Below, one piece after another: positions 7,394 to 16,553 of a DNA stretch of 64,000 nt. A model generated the notes under the pieces. The model was not told where the DNA came from. It saw only the letters and a list, made by a program, of their open reading frames with translations, and searched no databases. The stretch comes from UBA9655 sp964597045. Lineage in GTDB: Bacteria > Pseudomonadota > Alphaproteobacteria > UBA9655. The first letter of the stretch is position 1. Each line of letters begins with the position of its first letter. The stretch is taken from contig CAZQWE010000004.1 in assembly GCA_964597045.1 (NCBI GenBank), positions 124,001 to 188,000 on the forward strand, read 5' to 3'. The translations under genes were made by a program, and so were the position numbers.

Positions 7394-8392
7394 ATGAAAT
7401 TCCTAGACGAAGCAAAAGTTTACCTAAAAAGTGGAGATGGTGGTGCGGGAGCCGTCAGTTTTCGTCGTGAGAAATTTATTGAGTTCGGGGGACCAGACGG
7501 AGGTAATGGGGGTAAGGGTGGAGACATCGTTTTTAAAGCTGTATCCAATCTCAATACCCTTATTGATTTTAGGTATAATCAACACTTTAAAGCAGAAAAA
7601 GGTCACCATGGTATGGGTGAAAGGCGAACGGGATCTGCTGGCAAAGATTTTATTATTCCTGTTCCTGTCGGTACGCAAATTCTTGCAGAAGATAAGGAAA
7701 CGGTGCTTGCTGATTTTACAGAAGAAAAGCAAACACTTATTCTTCTCAAAGGGGGGGATGGGGGATTTGGGAATGAGCACTTTAAATCATCGACGAATAG
7801 AGCCCCCCGTAAATCGACTCCCGGTTGGCCTGGTCAAGAAATGTGGGTGTGGCTTAGACTTAAGCTGATTGCTGATGTTGGATTGGTGGGTTTACCAAAT
7901 GCGGGTAAATCAACATTTTTGTCAGTTGTTTCTCGAGCTAAACCCAAAATCGCAGATTATCCGTTTACGACTCTCGTGCCCAATCTTGGAGTTGTATACG
8001 TCCATGATAAGGAATTTGTCATGGCAGATGTTCCCGGTTTGATTGAGGGGGCGCACGTTGGTGTGGGACTTGGAACAAGGTTTCTGGGGCATGTTGAAAG
8101 ATGTAAAGCAATCATTCACTTGATAGATGGAACTCAGGAAGACGTTGGGGAAGCCTATAAAACAGTTAGGCATGAACTTGAGCTCTATGGACAAGATCTA
8201 GATAAAAAGCCGGAAATTCTATGCTTAAATAAATGCGACGCTTTAACGGATGAAGAAATTAAACATAAGGAAAAAATACTCAAGAAAATAAGTGGAAAAG
8301 AACTATATAAAATTTCAGCCGTTAGTCGTTCAGGGATAAATCAGATTTTAGAAAAAGCTCTTAAGTTAATCAGTACTGATTACTCGGAATAG
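7394..8392 (+). CDS. obgE: Obg family GTPase ObgE/CgtA
   Basis: Ribosome-assembly and stress GTPase. The glycine-rich Obg fold (about 1-157) starts MKFLDEAKVYLKSGDGGAG and has GGPDGGNGGKGGD. The G domain follows with G1 GLPNAGKST, a switch region TTLVPNLGVV, G3 DVPGLIEGA and G4 NKCD. The protein has 332 residues and ends after the G domain, so there is no C-terminal OCT extension; this is a common short form. Its 3' end overlaps the convergent small gene at 8370. Confidence 0.95.
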   Translation: MKFLDEAKVYLKSGDGGAGAVSFRREKFIEFGGPDGGNGGKGGDIVFKAVSNLNTLIDFRYNQHFKAEKGHHGMGERRTGSAGKDFIIPVPVGTQILAEDKETVLADFTEEKQTLILLKGGDGGFGNEHFKSSTNRAPRKSTPGWPGQEMWVWLRLKLIADVGLVGLPNAGKSTFLSVVSRAKPKIADYPFTTLVPNLGVVYVHDKEFVMADVPGLIEGAHVGVGLGTRFLGHVERCKAIIHLIDGTQEDVGEAYKTVRHELELYGQDLDKKPEILCLNKCDALTDEEIKHKEKILKKISGKELYKISAVSRSGINQILEKALKLISTDYSE

Positions 8393-8594
8393 GAACACAT
8401 TCACGTTCGAAATTCTCCCGAATTAAATTACACAACTCCGAATTTTGTAAAGCGAACGCAATTGCTGCGCCCAGCATGACATTTTCAGGAATGAATTCAC
8501 CGTTCACTTCAGGGAGGGATGTTTCAAATGTGCCATCTTTCTTTAGGATAATGGCTGCATCCCATTGTTCTAAAGTCAACGTTGTGGAAGACAT
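8370..8594 (-). CDS. Small conserved-looking hypothetical protein
   Basis: Unrecognised 74-residue protein, SSTTLTLEQWDAAIILKKDG near the start and a C-terminus ending CVPIPSNQY. No signal peptide or membrane helix. I prefer the ATG at 8594 because AGGGAG lies ten bases before it; the in-frame ATG at 8603 is only one base from that motif. The gene converges on obgE and overlaps its 3' end by 23 bases. Confidence 0.5.
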   Translation of the reverse strand: MSSTTLTLEQWDAAIILKKDGTFETSLPEVNGEFIPENVMLGAAIAFALQNSELCNLIRENFERECVPIPSNQY

Positions 8595-8646
8595 AGATGT
8601 CATACTCCCTGAGTTTTCTTATTATTTAAATTCCCTTATAGAATCT

Positions 8647-9585
8647 CTACTCGGGTAGATCAAGTTTTTCTCTGAACTCTTGCCACTCTCTTTTACTCAT
8701 TCCGCTTTCTTCTTGAGTAACGTGTTCTCCACGCAACAGTTTCTTTAACGTATTGAGCCCGTTCTTTGAGAAATGTGCTGCTTCTTTGCGGTATTGAACA
8801 AAGGCTTCATAGGTATGGGGAACCCATTTTTCGAGAATCTTAATCATAATATCTGCATATGCCCTGATTTCATACTGGGCGTGTGAGTCGGCTCTTAATG
8901 AGAGGAAGTGCATAAGATTATGAAGATCTATTTTCCAATACCACTGGGTATAAAAGTTCATGGATAAATTCATTCGTGCAAGTTCGCGTGCAAGTCCTTC
9001 TTTTTGAGGATCTAGAACATTTCCACTGATATCCTCATTAAGGAGCTCCTCATAGTGACTGTAAACCAGTTCTGAGTCTTTTTTGAGGAGATCCATGACA
9101 TATTTGCCATAATCCCTTGATAGATTGTCTCCACGACCTTGCTTGTTTATGGAGGATTGCTTTGAGAGATGTTCTGGTGAGGGGATATAAAATTCCTTAT
9201 CCAATATTGAATATCTGGCTGAGTATTCGTTCACGTTTGCCGTTCGGTGACGAATCCATTGTCTTGCCACAAACATAGGAAGTTTAATGTGGAACTTTAT
9301 CTCACACATCTCAAAGGGAGTTGTATGGGAATGTCTAAGAAGATATTGAATGAGGCCTCGATCCTCCGATAACTTCTTTGTTCCTTTTCCATAAGATACA
9401 CGTGCAGCTTGAACAATTGAACTATCATTTCCCATATAATCAATAACACGAACAAAACCATGATCGAGGACTGGCTGGGGTTTATATAAAATTTCTTCTA
9501 AACCTTCTGAAATATCTCTTCGTGTTGCATAGGTTTGAGTTTGATGATCATTGATCTCATCAGACTGTGTTTGTGTAAGTGCCAT
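8647..9585 (-). CDS. thyX: Flavin-dependent thymidylate synthase ThyX
   Basis: Makes dTMP from dUMP using FAD, NADPH and methylene-tetrahydrofolate. The ThyX motif RHRTANVNEYSARYS is present, preceded by LLRHSHTTPFEMCEIKF and followed by LHNLMHFLSLRADSHAQYEIR. The ATG at 9585 (MALTQTQSDE) has AAAGAGGT five bases upstream and gives 312 residues; a longer frame opening at 9636 looks spurious. ThyX is usual in Rickettsiales-like and many other alphaproteobacteria lacking ThyA/DHFR. Confidence 0.95.
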   Translation of the reverse strand: MALTQTQSDEINDHQTQTYATRRDISEGLEEILYKPQPVLDHGFVRVIDYMGNDSSIVQAARVSYGKGTKKLSEDRGLIQYLLRHSHTTPFEMCEIKFHIKLPMFVARQWIRHRTANVNEYSARYSILDKEFYIPSPEHLSKQSSINKQGRGDNLSRDYGKYVMDLLKKDSELVYSHYEELLNEDISGNVLDPQKEGLARELARMNLSMNFYTQWYWKIDLHNLMHFLSLRADSHAQYEIRAYADIMIKILEKWVPHTYEAFVQYRKEAAHFSKNGLNTLKKLLRGEHVTQEESGMSKREWQEFREKLDLPE

Positions 9586-9645
9586 GAATACCTCTTTCTT
9601 TTCCAAATGATTAGTGCATTTGGGTGAGGGGCTCAAGAGGGATTT

Positions 9646-9963
9646 TTAAAGCTTATAGTTTTTAAACAAGAGCTTATTAGATATATAAGCTAAAATAGCC
9701 ATACCAATACTCAGAAAAATTGAAAAAAAGCCTGTACCTAGCCATTTATCGAGTTCCGATAACCATAGGAATGTGGCGAGAGTTGCCAGGATGGTTCCTC
9801 CCCAGACAAAAATGATTGAGCGGTAAAAGTGTTGATATAATGCATACATGATAATAGCAGAAAGTCCTAATAAGGCAAAACCGAACAATGCAGAGTTGAG
9901 GTAAGCCCCAATTAATAAAGAGAAGAAGGCAGATTCACAGCTAAATAAAAATAAGACTGGCAT
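9646..9963 (-). CDS. Small integral membrane protein, function unknown
   Basis: 105 residues with three to four hydrophobic segments (about 1-20, 22-42, 50-68, 75-96) and a positively charged C-terminus (NKLLFKNYKL). No recognised domain. It lies 60 bases upstream of thyX on the same strand, so it may share its transcript. Confidence 0.5.
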   Translation of the reverse strand: MPVLFLFSCESAFFSLLIGAYLNSALFGFALLGLSAIIMYALYQHFYRSIIFVWGGTILATLATFLWLSELDKWLGTGFFSIFLSIGMAILAYISNKLLFKNYKL

Positions 9964-10306
9964 GTTCTTTCCTCTTCACTTTTTTTATAAGTATACATGA
10001 AAATGCATGGATTGATGAATAAAAATCTTTCTAAGAATAGGAGCTGCATACTGAATAAAATTGTCTTGGGCTAGTTTTAAGAGGAAGTAATACTTATTAC
10101 ATTTAAGCAAATTATGTAAAGGTTTTGTAATTACAACAGTTTGAATTTGTTTATATTATTTTACTAAAGTGCTTTCGAGTTTTTATGATACGTACCCAAA
10201 AAATTAAATTAGATATTATCAGAGACACTTGCAATCTTAAAAAATATTATACTTACCAACTAGGCTCAAAAAAAATCATTTAAACTGATGAAGAATGCAA
10301 TAATTC
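9964..10306. other. Gene-free AT-rich intergenic region
   Basis: 343 bases between the membrane-protein gene and the histidine-phosphatase gene. Very AT-rich, with poly-A/T runs and no reading frame, tRNA or clear terminator that I can support. It probably holds the promoter for the minus-strand membrane-protein/thyX unit. Confidence 0.5.
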
Positions 10307-10927
10307 CTAATCCTCATCCACATTCTTTTGTGCATCTGGTGGATTAGAGGGAGCTGAATCAGCAAAAGTAGCTCTATCGCCAAACATAAGTTTTTGTAAG
10401 TGCTTTTCTAGCTTTGCGTTCCCCTTTTCATCAAAGGTCACCTTATAGACTTGATCATAAATATTGTGGGGCCAAAAGCCTGGATCTTCTGCACCGAGTG
10501 CAATGGATAAAGGACGAATATTATTGTGTTCCCAGCATATTAAAATACAGGCATTATCATATTTGGGATTTGTCAAAAGCTCATTCGCTAAATCTTTTGT
10601 TTGTTTTGGTTTAAAGTCGATATTCAAGGTCTTCTTTAAGTGATTGGCTGTCGGAGCGCATGTTTCAATGTTTCTCACAGAAGAATCACTCTCAACGAGT
10701 CCTGCTGCAAAAACATAAGAAGGTTCAGGATTGTTATAAAGAGGGTTTCCTGAAAAAAAATAAGGAAGTGCGGCTGCTCTCTCATATCCCTTTTGATCTA
10801 GGTGATTGAGTCCAGGTATTTTTTCCGCGTGTCGAATAATAATAACTGATTTTGGTATACTCCAAACAGAAGCATTGAAAAGGCCGAGATACACAATTGA
10901 TAACCACAAAAGCATTCTAAATCGCAC
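10307..10927 (-). CDS. Exported histidine-phosphatase-like protein
   Basis: 206 residues with a signal peptide-like N-terminus (MLLWLSIVYLGLFNASVWS) followed by the phosphohistidine motif VIIIRHAEK of the phosphoglycerate-mutase/histidine phosphatase superfamily. The later GxHD-type histidine is replaced by an ILICWEHNNI context that could supply the second catalytic His. Substrate unknown. The GTG at 10927 has AAGGA eight bases upstream and overlaps dacA by 11 bases; ATG 10915 is an alternative. The overlap suggests co-translation with the carboxypeptidase. Confidence 0.7.
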   Translation of the reverse strand: MRFRMLLWLSIVYLGLFNASVWSIPKSVIIIRHAEKIPGLNHLDQKGYERAAALPYFFSGNPLYNNPEPSYVFAAGLVESDSSVRNIETCAPTANHLKKTLNIDFKPKQTKDLANELLTNPKYDNACILICWEHNNIRPLSIALGAEDPGFWPHNIYDQVYKVTFDEKGNAKLEKHLQKLMFGDRATFADSAPSNPPDAQKNVDED

Positions 10928-12086
10928 GGTGCTTTCCTTTCTTGTGTGACTTATGCTTTTTCTTCGGATGTTGAGGGTGTACGTTTTTTACTTTCTTATG
11001 TTTTGGTTTTGCAGACTTTGCCTTCTTTTTCTGAGGCTTTGTTGCTTTTGTTTTAATTATTTTGGGTTTGGCGTAACTTGAGTCTATAACTTCGAGGAGA
11101 GCATCCAAGGATTCAACTTCCTCATCCAAGCCTTGAAGGTTGCCTTCCCCAGTTAAATACGTTGCTTTTTGTATAGGATCTTCCATGGGTAGTGAGTTAT
11201 CGACGATGGGATCCACTGTGTTAATAATATCTCCAATAGATGTATATCTATCCATGTTTTGGGGTTTTTTGCCCTTTATATTTTTATGAGTTGCTTCAAG
11301 AAGCTTAACCATTTGTTTGTCACGAGATTTTGCAGAAGTTCCTCCCATAACAACAGCTATAATGCGTTTATTATCACGGACCATAGATGCAGCTAAATTA
11401 AATCCGGAGGCATTTATGAAGCCAGTTTTTATGCCATCCACACCGGCTATTTTGCCAAGGAGATGGTTGTGATTACGGTGCTTCTGTCCTTTATAAGTAA
11501 AAGTTTGTTCCTTAAAAAATGCAAACTCCTTTGGAAAATGCTTATAAAGAGCATGGGAAAGTGTGGCCATATCTCGAGCTGTTGTGATCTGTTGTTTATG
11601 AGGAAGGCCAGAAGCATTCTTAAAGACCGTATTGGACATGCCTAGAGCCCGAGCTTGCTTCGTCATCAGGACTGCAAATTGAGCTTCTGATCCATTCCCC
11701 AACGCTTCTGCTATAGCAACTGCTGCATCGTTTGCTGACTTCGTTACCATTCCCAGAATGGCTTGTTTCACCGTTATTGTGCTTCCTGGTTTTAGATACA
11801 ACTTACAAGGCGATTGGACAGAGGCGTGTTTAGAAACGTAAAGAGGTTGATTGTATGATAGTTTCTTTTCTTTAAGAGCTTTAAAGGTTAAATAGAGAGT
11901 CATCATTTTCGTAAGTGACGCGGGGTGTGTGATCGTGTCCGCATTTTGTTCATGATGAATCTTGCCTGTTTCTCCACACATAACGATGGAGGCACTCTTA
12001 ATAGCTTCAGCTGATGAAACGGAAGCAAACGTAAATATTGTTATGAGGCATAGAATGTTTTTATAAAATTTTAGAAGTCCCTGCAC
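10917..12086 (-). CDS. dacA: D-alanyl-D-alanine carboxypeptidase (PBP5/6 family) with polybasic tail
   Basis: Trims the terminal D-Ala of peptidoglycan pentapeptides in the periplasm. Signal peptide about 1-28; active-site SLTK at 57-60, SAN at 117-119, KTG at 220-222. The GTG start at 12086 has AAAGGA about seven bases upstream. The usual beta domain and amphipathic anchor are not seen; instead the last ~45 residues are Lys/His/Pro-rich (PKHKKVKNVHPQHPKKKHKS), which might bind anionic envelope polymers. The gene assignment to dacA rather than dacC/dacF is by family only. Confidence 0.88.
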   Translation of the reverse strand: MQGLLKFYKNILCLITIFTFASVSSAEAIKSASIVMCGETGKIHHEQNADTITHPASLTKMMTLYLTFKALKEKKLSYNQPLYVSKHASVQSPCKLYLKPGSTITVKQAILGMVTKSANDAAVAIAEALGNGSEAQFAVLMTKQARALGMSNTVFKNASGLPHKQQITTARDMATLSHALYKHFPKEFAFFKEQTFTYKGQKHRNHNHLLGKIAGVDGIKTGFINASGFNLAASMVRDNKRIIAVVMGGTSAKSRDKQMVKLLEATHKNIKGKKPQNMDRYTSIGDIINTVDPIVDNSLPMEDPIQKATYLTGEGNLQGLDEEVESLDALLEVIDSSYAKPKIIKTKATKPQKKKAKSAKPKHKKVKNVHPQHPKKKHKSHKKGKHRAI

Positions 12087-12241
12087 CGCTTTCCTTTCTC
12101 TATAATTTTATGATAACTTTATATATAACACACGATTTAAGTTTGTTTGTCTAGTGTTGAGAGGAATTTTTATTGCATACTGTGAAAAGCATCCTTTATA
12201 ACTATCGAAATTATAATAGATAAAAACAAGGAAAAGTTTAG

Positions 12242-13168
12242 ATGATTGTAGTCTTTGGCTCACTAAATATCGATATGGTTATGCGTGTTGAACATATGCC
12301 AAAAGTAGGTGAAACAGTTCTATGTCCAAGTTATCGAGTCATTCCTGGAGGAAAGGGCGCTAATCAAGCGGTTGCTGCAGCTAGGGCTGGATCTGAGGTT
12401 AAGCTCTTTGGTAAAGTCGGTGAAGATGAGTTTGGACGAATGATTCTTGCCTCATTAAAAGAAGCTAATGTTGATACCACTGGTGTTAAGATCACAAATG
12501 AATCCTCAACAGGATGTGCGTCTATTTGGGTTGATGATCGTGGGGAAAACATGGTCATTGTTGCGAGTGGTATTAATTCGTTTTCACAACAAAAAGACGT
12601 TCCTGACTTCCTTCTTGCGCGAGAGAATACTCTGTTACTGCAAATGGAAACTCCCTTAGGTGAAAATTTAGGTATCATTAAGCGGGCTAAGAAAATAGGC
12701 ACGAGAATTATCTTAAATTTGGCTCCTGCCCATGATGTTCCTATCGATTTAATTAAAAGCTTAGATTACTTAATCGTTAATCAAATAGAGGCCACAACGT
12801 TGGCTCTAAACTTAGGTTTTGACGTTATTTCTCCCTCAGTTGCTGCTCGCAGAATTGCAGCTAATTTTGGTATTACATGTGTTGTAACCTTGGGAAGTCA
12901 AGGGTCGATTGCCTGTGCGCGTGAGGGGACCTGGGAAGTTAAAGCGATGGAAATCAATGCCGTCGATACAACCGCAGCAGGGGATGCATTTGTAGGGGTG
13001 TTCGCTTCAAGCATTGATTCCGGTATGGATTTGCCAATGGCTTTGAGGCGCGCTTCGGTTGCCAGTGGGCTTGCATGCCTTACAATAGGCGCACAAGTCA
13101 GTTTACCTACGACAGATCAAATTGAGGAGAATATTAAAAATGTTCCTCTCCCAAGGCAGATTGCATAA
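12242..13168 (+). CDS. rbsK: Ribokinase (PfkB family sugar kinase)
   Basis: Phosphorylates ribose to ribose-5-phosphate. Starts MIVVFGSLNIDMVMRVEHMP, has the PfkB signature 1 region PGGKGANQAVAAARAG and signature 2 region VDTTAAGDAFVGVF with the catalytic Asp. Length 308, normal for RbsK. Other PfkB kinases cannot be excluded. The putA start lies three bases after the stop, so the two genes form an operon. No ribose transporter is nearby, so the ribose may come from nucleosides; the secreted nucleoside-hydrolase-like protein at 17481 is a possible, speculative link. Confidence 0.88.
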   Translation: MIVVFGSLNIDMVMRVEHMPKVGETVLCPSYRVIPGGKGANQAVAAARAGSEVKLFGKVGEDEFGRMILASLKEANVDTTGVKITNESSTGCASIWVDDRGENMVIVASGINSFSQQKDVPDFLLARENTLLLQMETPLGENLGIIKRAKKIGTRIILNLAPAHDVPIDLIKSLDYLIVNQIEATTLALNLGFDVISPSVAARRIAANFGITCVVTLGSQGSIACAREGTWEVKAMEINAVDTTAAGDAFVGVFASSIDSGMDLPMALRRASVASGLACLTIGAQVSLPTTDQIEENIKNVPLPRQIA

Positions 13169-13171
13169 GGC

Positions 13172-16138
13172 ATGATCAATTTAGAAGGTCTTTCATCTCC
13201 TCGTTCTTCTCTTGAAACTCTGCAATCGCAGAATGAGAAGCTTTTGATAGAGGCTTCCTTAAAGGAGTTAGAAGACGTTTCACTTCATCGTCCACTAATT
13301 GCATCAAGGGCTACACAATGGATTGATGACGTCAGACAAACGCCATTGCAGGCCTTCAATATCCAACGTTTTCTTCAGGCTTTTCCATTAACCCAGAAGG
13401 AAGGCCGTTCCCTGATGGCTTTAGCGGAGGCTTATCTCCGAATACCAGATCGCTATACGGCTAAGCTTCTGCTTAAAGATAGATTAGAAGATCATACCTG
13501 GAGCTCTTCCAGCGATGATAAAGTTATTGAGATGTCTAGGCGAGGCTTAGATCTGATTAACTATGTTCAATCGAAGTCGTGGGGAAGCTACTTTGAGGGG
13601 CTAACCCTCAAGACTTTTCAAACTTTTATGCGCTTTATGAGTCGCGAGTTTATTCTCGGTCAAACCATTGAAGATGCTGTAAAGCGTAGTCTAAAATTCC
13701 AGGATGATCGTTTCTCCTTTGATATGTTAGGGGAGGGAGCACGAACGTACTCTATGGCAAAAGCTTTCAAGGAAGCCTACGGCCACGCGATTGAGGTACT
13801 GGGTGATCAAAAGAAGGAAGGGCTTACCTTCTTTGAAAAGAACAGTATTTCCCTCAAACTATCGGCTTTGCATCCTCATTATAATGTGGCTCATCACGCC
13901 CAGGTTATGGATGAGCTATTGCCTATCCTTGTTGAGCTGTGCGTCAAAGCAAAGCATGCGGATATAGCTCTCACCATCGATGCTGAGGAAGCCTCGCGTC
14001 TTGAGCTTTCATTGGATCTGATTGAGAAAGTCTTAATGTCTAAGGAACTCAAGGGATGGACAGGATTTGGTCTTGCTGTACAAGCGTATCAAAAGCGCTC
14101 ACTTGCTGTTGTTGAGTGGGCGAAAGAGCTTTCATATGCTTGTGAAGCTCCAATAATGGTGCGCCTTGTGAAAGGCGCCTATTGGGATACGGAAATCAAA
14201 ATAGCGCAAGTTGGTGGATATCCTGATTATCCTGTCTATACGCGCAAAGCAGCAACCGACCTTTCCTATTTAGCCTGTGCGAAGGAACTCTTGAAATGGA
14301 GTGGGGCGTTATACCCCCAATTTGCAACCCACAATGCTTTTACAGTATCAGCCATTCTTGAGATGGCTAAAGGGCGTACAGATATTGAATTCCAACGACT
14401 TCAGGGTATGGGAGTTGAGCTTTATAAGGCTGTCCGTAAGGAATACCCTGTGAAATGTCGGGTGTACGCTCCTGTTGGAGATGATAAGGATTTGCTGGCT
14501 TACCTTGTGCGACGTTTGCTGGAGAATGGGGCGAATTCCTCTTTTGTTCATAAGATCTATGATAAATCAACTCCTCCTCAGGAAATCCTTGGTGATCCGT
14601 GGTCTTTCTTTGAGGCACATGATCCAGCTAAGAATCCTAAGATTCCTTTGCCAAAGGATTTGTATGGCCCAGAGCGTAAGAACTCTCGAGGGTGTGATTT
14701 GAGTGATAAGGCAACATTATTGGATTTAGCAAAGACCGTCATTGCAAAGAAGGGCGAAGCCCCAACTCGCAATGACGACCTAATTGACCTAGAAAAAGCG
14801 CTTAAAACAGCCTCAAAGCATGCAGAAGAATGGGACCTCACGCCGGTTGAAAAGCGTGGTGAAATCCTTAAGCGTGCAGCACAGATCCTGGAGGAAAAGC
14901 GAGGGCTGTTCCTCAATCTTCTGATAGAGGAGGGCAAAAAGACCCTGCCTGATGCTGTATCTGAGCTTCGAGAAGCTCAAGATTTCTGCCAGTATTACGC
15001 TGCTGAAAGCCTTAAACACTTTGCTGCGCCGAGAGACTTGCAAGGACCTACGGGAGAGTTGAATCAACTGATCCTGAGAGGGCGAGGGGTCTTTGCATGT
15101 ATCAGTCCATGGAACTTCCCGCTGGCCATTTTTATGGGCCAAGTAACAGCAGCCCTTGCGTCAGGGAACGCGGTAATCGCAAAGCCCGCTTCACTCACGC
15201 CCCAGATCGCAAACGTCGCTGTAGAAGTATTATATGAAGCTGGAGTGTCTAAAGAAATTCTTCATATTATTCAAGGTCCTAGCAGTGTTATCGGAGCCCC
15301 TCTTGTTGCGGACCCAAGAATTAGTGGCGTTGTCTTTACAGGCTCAACGGGAGCTGCACAGCAGATCAATCGAATATTGGCAGAACGACCTGGGCCGATT
15401 ATCCCTTTTATTGCGGAGACAGGTGGCATTAATGCCATGATCGTTGACTCCTCAGCCCTTATTGAACAAGTGGTTGACGATGTGATTTCTTCAGCATTCC
15501 AAAGTGCAGGGCAACGCTGCTCCGCCCTAAGGCTCTTGATTATTCAAGAAGATATCTATGAGCCCACTCTTGCTATGCTTCAAGAAGCTATGGAAGCCCT
15601 TCATGTGGGGGATCCCTCAAACCTTTCTACAGATGTGGGGCCTGTCATTGATAAAGCGGCCTACGGTGATATAGAAGCTTATATTAAGAAGCATAAATCC
15701 TTTGCGCGTACAAAGCTTGGAAAACTCAAGGGGAACTATGTTGCACCGACCATCATTGAAGTTAAGCATATCTCAGATGTGAAACGGGAGGTGTTTGGCC
15801 CTCTACTTCATGTAACCCGTTACAAGGGTGATAAGCTTGAGCAAACAATTCAAGAGCTGAACCAGCTCGGCTATGGCCTCACAATGGGTGTTCAAAGCCG
15901 AATTGAACGATCGGTCAATTTTGTGAGAAAACAAGGGGCTGCAGGCAATCTCTATGTCAATCGCAACATCATTGGTGCCGTCGTTGGTGTCCAACCCTTC
16001 GGAGGGGAAGGGTTATCAGGAACTGGCCCGAAAGCCGGAGGCCCATACTATCTGCCCCGTTTCGCTGTCGAACGAACGTTTAGTTATAACATTATGGCCA
16101 GCGGCGGAAATATTTCACTGCTGAATTTGGAAGAGTAG
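13172..16138 (+). CDS. putA: Bifunctional proline dehydrogenase / glutamate-semialdehyde dehydrogenase
   Basis: Oxidises proline to glutamate with electrons to the quinone pool and NAD. The PRODH barrel covers about 90-460, with VRLVKGAYWDTEIK and FATHNAFTV; the ALDH domain covers about 520-980, with PWNFPLAIFMGQV, FTGSTGAAQ, the catalytic Glu in IAETGG and the catalytic Cys in SAGQRCSALR. At 988 residues it lacks the N-terminal ribbon-helix-helix DNA-binding domain of trifunctional PutA, so it should not repress its own gene. Host amino acids as carbon source would fit. Confidence 0.95.
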   Translation: MINLEGLSSPRSSLETLQSQNEKLLIEASLKELEDVSLHRPLIASRATQWIDDVRQTPLQAFNIQRFLQAFPLTQKEGRSLMALAEAYLRIPDRYTAKLLLKDRLEDHTWSSSSDDKVIEMSRRGLDLINYVQSKSWGSYFEGLTLKTFQTFMRFMSREFILGQTIEDAVKRSLKFQDDRFSFDMLGEGARTYSMAKAFKEAYGHAIEVLGDQKKEGLTFFEKNSISLKLSALHPHYNVAHHAQVMDELLPILVELCVKAKHADIALTIDAEEASRLELSLDLIEKVLMSKELKGWTGFGLAVQAYQKRSLAVVEWAKELSYACEAPIMVRLVKGAYWDTEIKIAQVGGYPDYPVYTRKAATDLSYLACAKELLKWSGALYPQFATHNAFTVSAILEMAKGRTDIEFQRLQGMGVELYKAVRKEYPVKCRVYAPVGDDKDLLAYLVRRLLENGANSSFVHKIYDKSTPPQEILGDPWSFFEAHDPAKNPKIPLPKDLYGPERKNSRGCDLSDKATLLDLAKTVIAKKGEAPTRNDDLIDLEKALKTASKHAEEWDLTPVEKRGEILKRAAQILEEKRGLFLNLLIEEGKKTLPDAVSELREAQDFCQYYAAESLKHFAAPRDLQGPTGELNQLILRGRGVFACISPWNFPLAIFMGQVTAALASGNAVIAKPASLTPQIANVAVEVLYEAGVSKEILHIIQGPSSVIGAPLVADPRISGVVFTGSTGAAQQINRILAERPGPIIPFIAETGGINAMIVDSSALIEQVVDDVISSAFQSAGQRCSALRLLIIQEDIYEPTLAMLQEAMEALHVGDPSNLSTDVGPVIDKAAYGDIEAYIKKHKSFARTKLGKLKGNYVAPTIIEVKHISDVKREVFGPLLHVTRYKGDKLEQTIQELNQLGYGLTMGVQSRIERSVNFVRKQGAAGNLYVNRNIIGAVVGVQPFGGEGLSGTGPKAGGPYYLPRFAVERTFSYNIMASGGNISLLNLEE

Positions 16139-16192
16139 AAAAAATCCTTCTCAACCAAGTTGCAAGACAATTCTGAGAGTTTTGTCTAGGTC

Positions 16193-16221
16193 TAATACAA
16201 AGACCTTTGTGTTATTTTTTT
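16193..16221 (+). terminator. Intrinsic terminator of rbsK-putA
   Basis: TAATACAA pairs with TTGTGTTA (one G-T pair) around a six-base loop and is followed by seven T residues, about 55 bases after the putA stop. The T run touches the 3' end of the convergent antitoxin-like gene. Confidence 0.7.
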
Positions 16222-16444
16222 AGTCTTCTTCCCAACCTTCAAAAGCAATGGCATCCCACTCTTTAAGTTCTTTTTCAATTTCTTCATCTTGGCTTGCTTC
16301 TAAATAGGCCTGATAAAGCTCTTCTTCTTTAGTCAATTTCTCTCTCACAGCTTCACACACAAATTTGCTCATTTGACGAGAAGAAACTGAATGTTTCAAG
16401 TTTAAATATAATTCATCATTTATGGTAATGCAAATGGTACGCAT
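16220..16444 (-). CDS. Orphan antitoxin-like ribbon-helix-helix protein
   Basis: 74 residues: an N-terminal beta strand (TICITINDELYLNLKHSVSS) followed by helices and an acidic C-terminus, the layout of CopG/MazE-type antitoxins with a toxin-neutralising tail. Five acidic residues close the protein. No toxin gene follows: the sequence downstream is the rbsK-putA terminator. An exact inverted repeat just upstream may be its operator. It may be a relic or act in trans. Confidence 0.6.
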   Translation of the reverse strand: MRTICITINDELYLNLKHSVSSRQMSKFVCEAVREKLTKEEELYQAYLEASQDEEIEKELKEWDAIAFEGWEED

Positions 16445-16455
16445 GGTTCAACCCT

Positions 16456-16476
16456 TATGTCGTAATATAAGACATA
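16456..16476. promoter_or_regulatory. Inverted repeat upstream of the antitoxin-like gene
   Basis: TATGTC and GACATA flank a nine-base AT-rich spacer, starting 12 bases before the ATG at 16444. The location is typical for autoregulation by ribbon-helix-helix antitoxins. Confidence 0.4.
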
Positions 16477-16494
16477 TTATAGAGAATTTGCAAT

Positions 16495-16533
16495 ATAAAG
16501 AAACGACCGCCTTTTGAGCGGTCGTTTCTTTAT
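16495..16533. terminator. Strong bidirectional hairpin terminator
   Basis: A perfect 16-base stem (ATAAAGAAACGACCGC with its complement) and a seven-base loop, with A/T-rich flanks on both sides. It lies 21 bases after the stop of the secreted protein gene at 16554 and separates it from the antitoxin-like gene. Confidence 0.8.
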
Positions 16534-16553
16534 TTCTATATCCTAGAAGAAAT

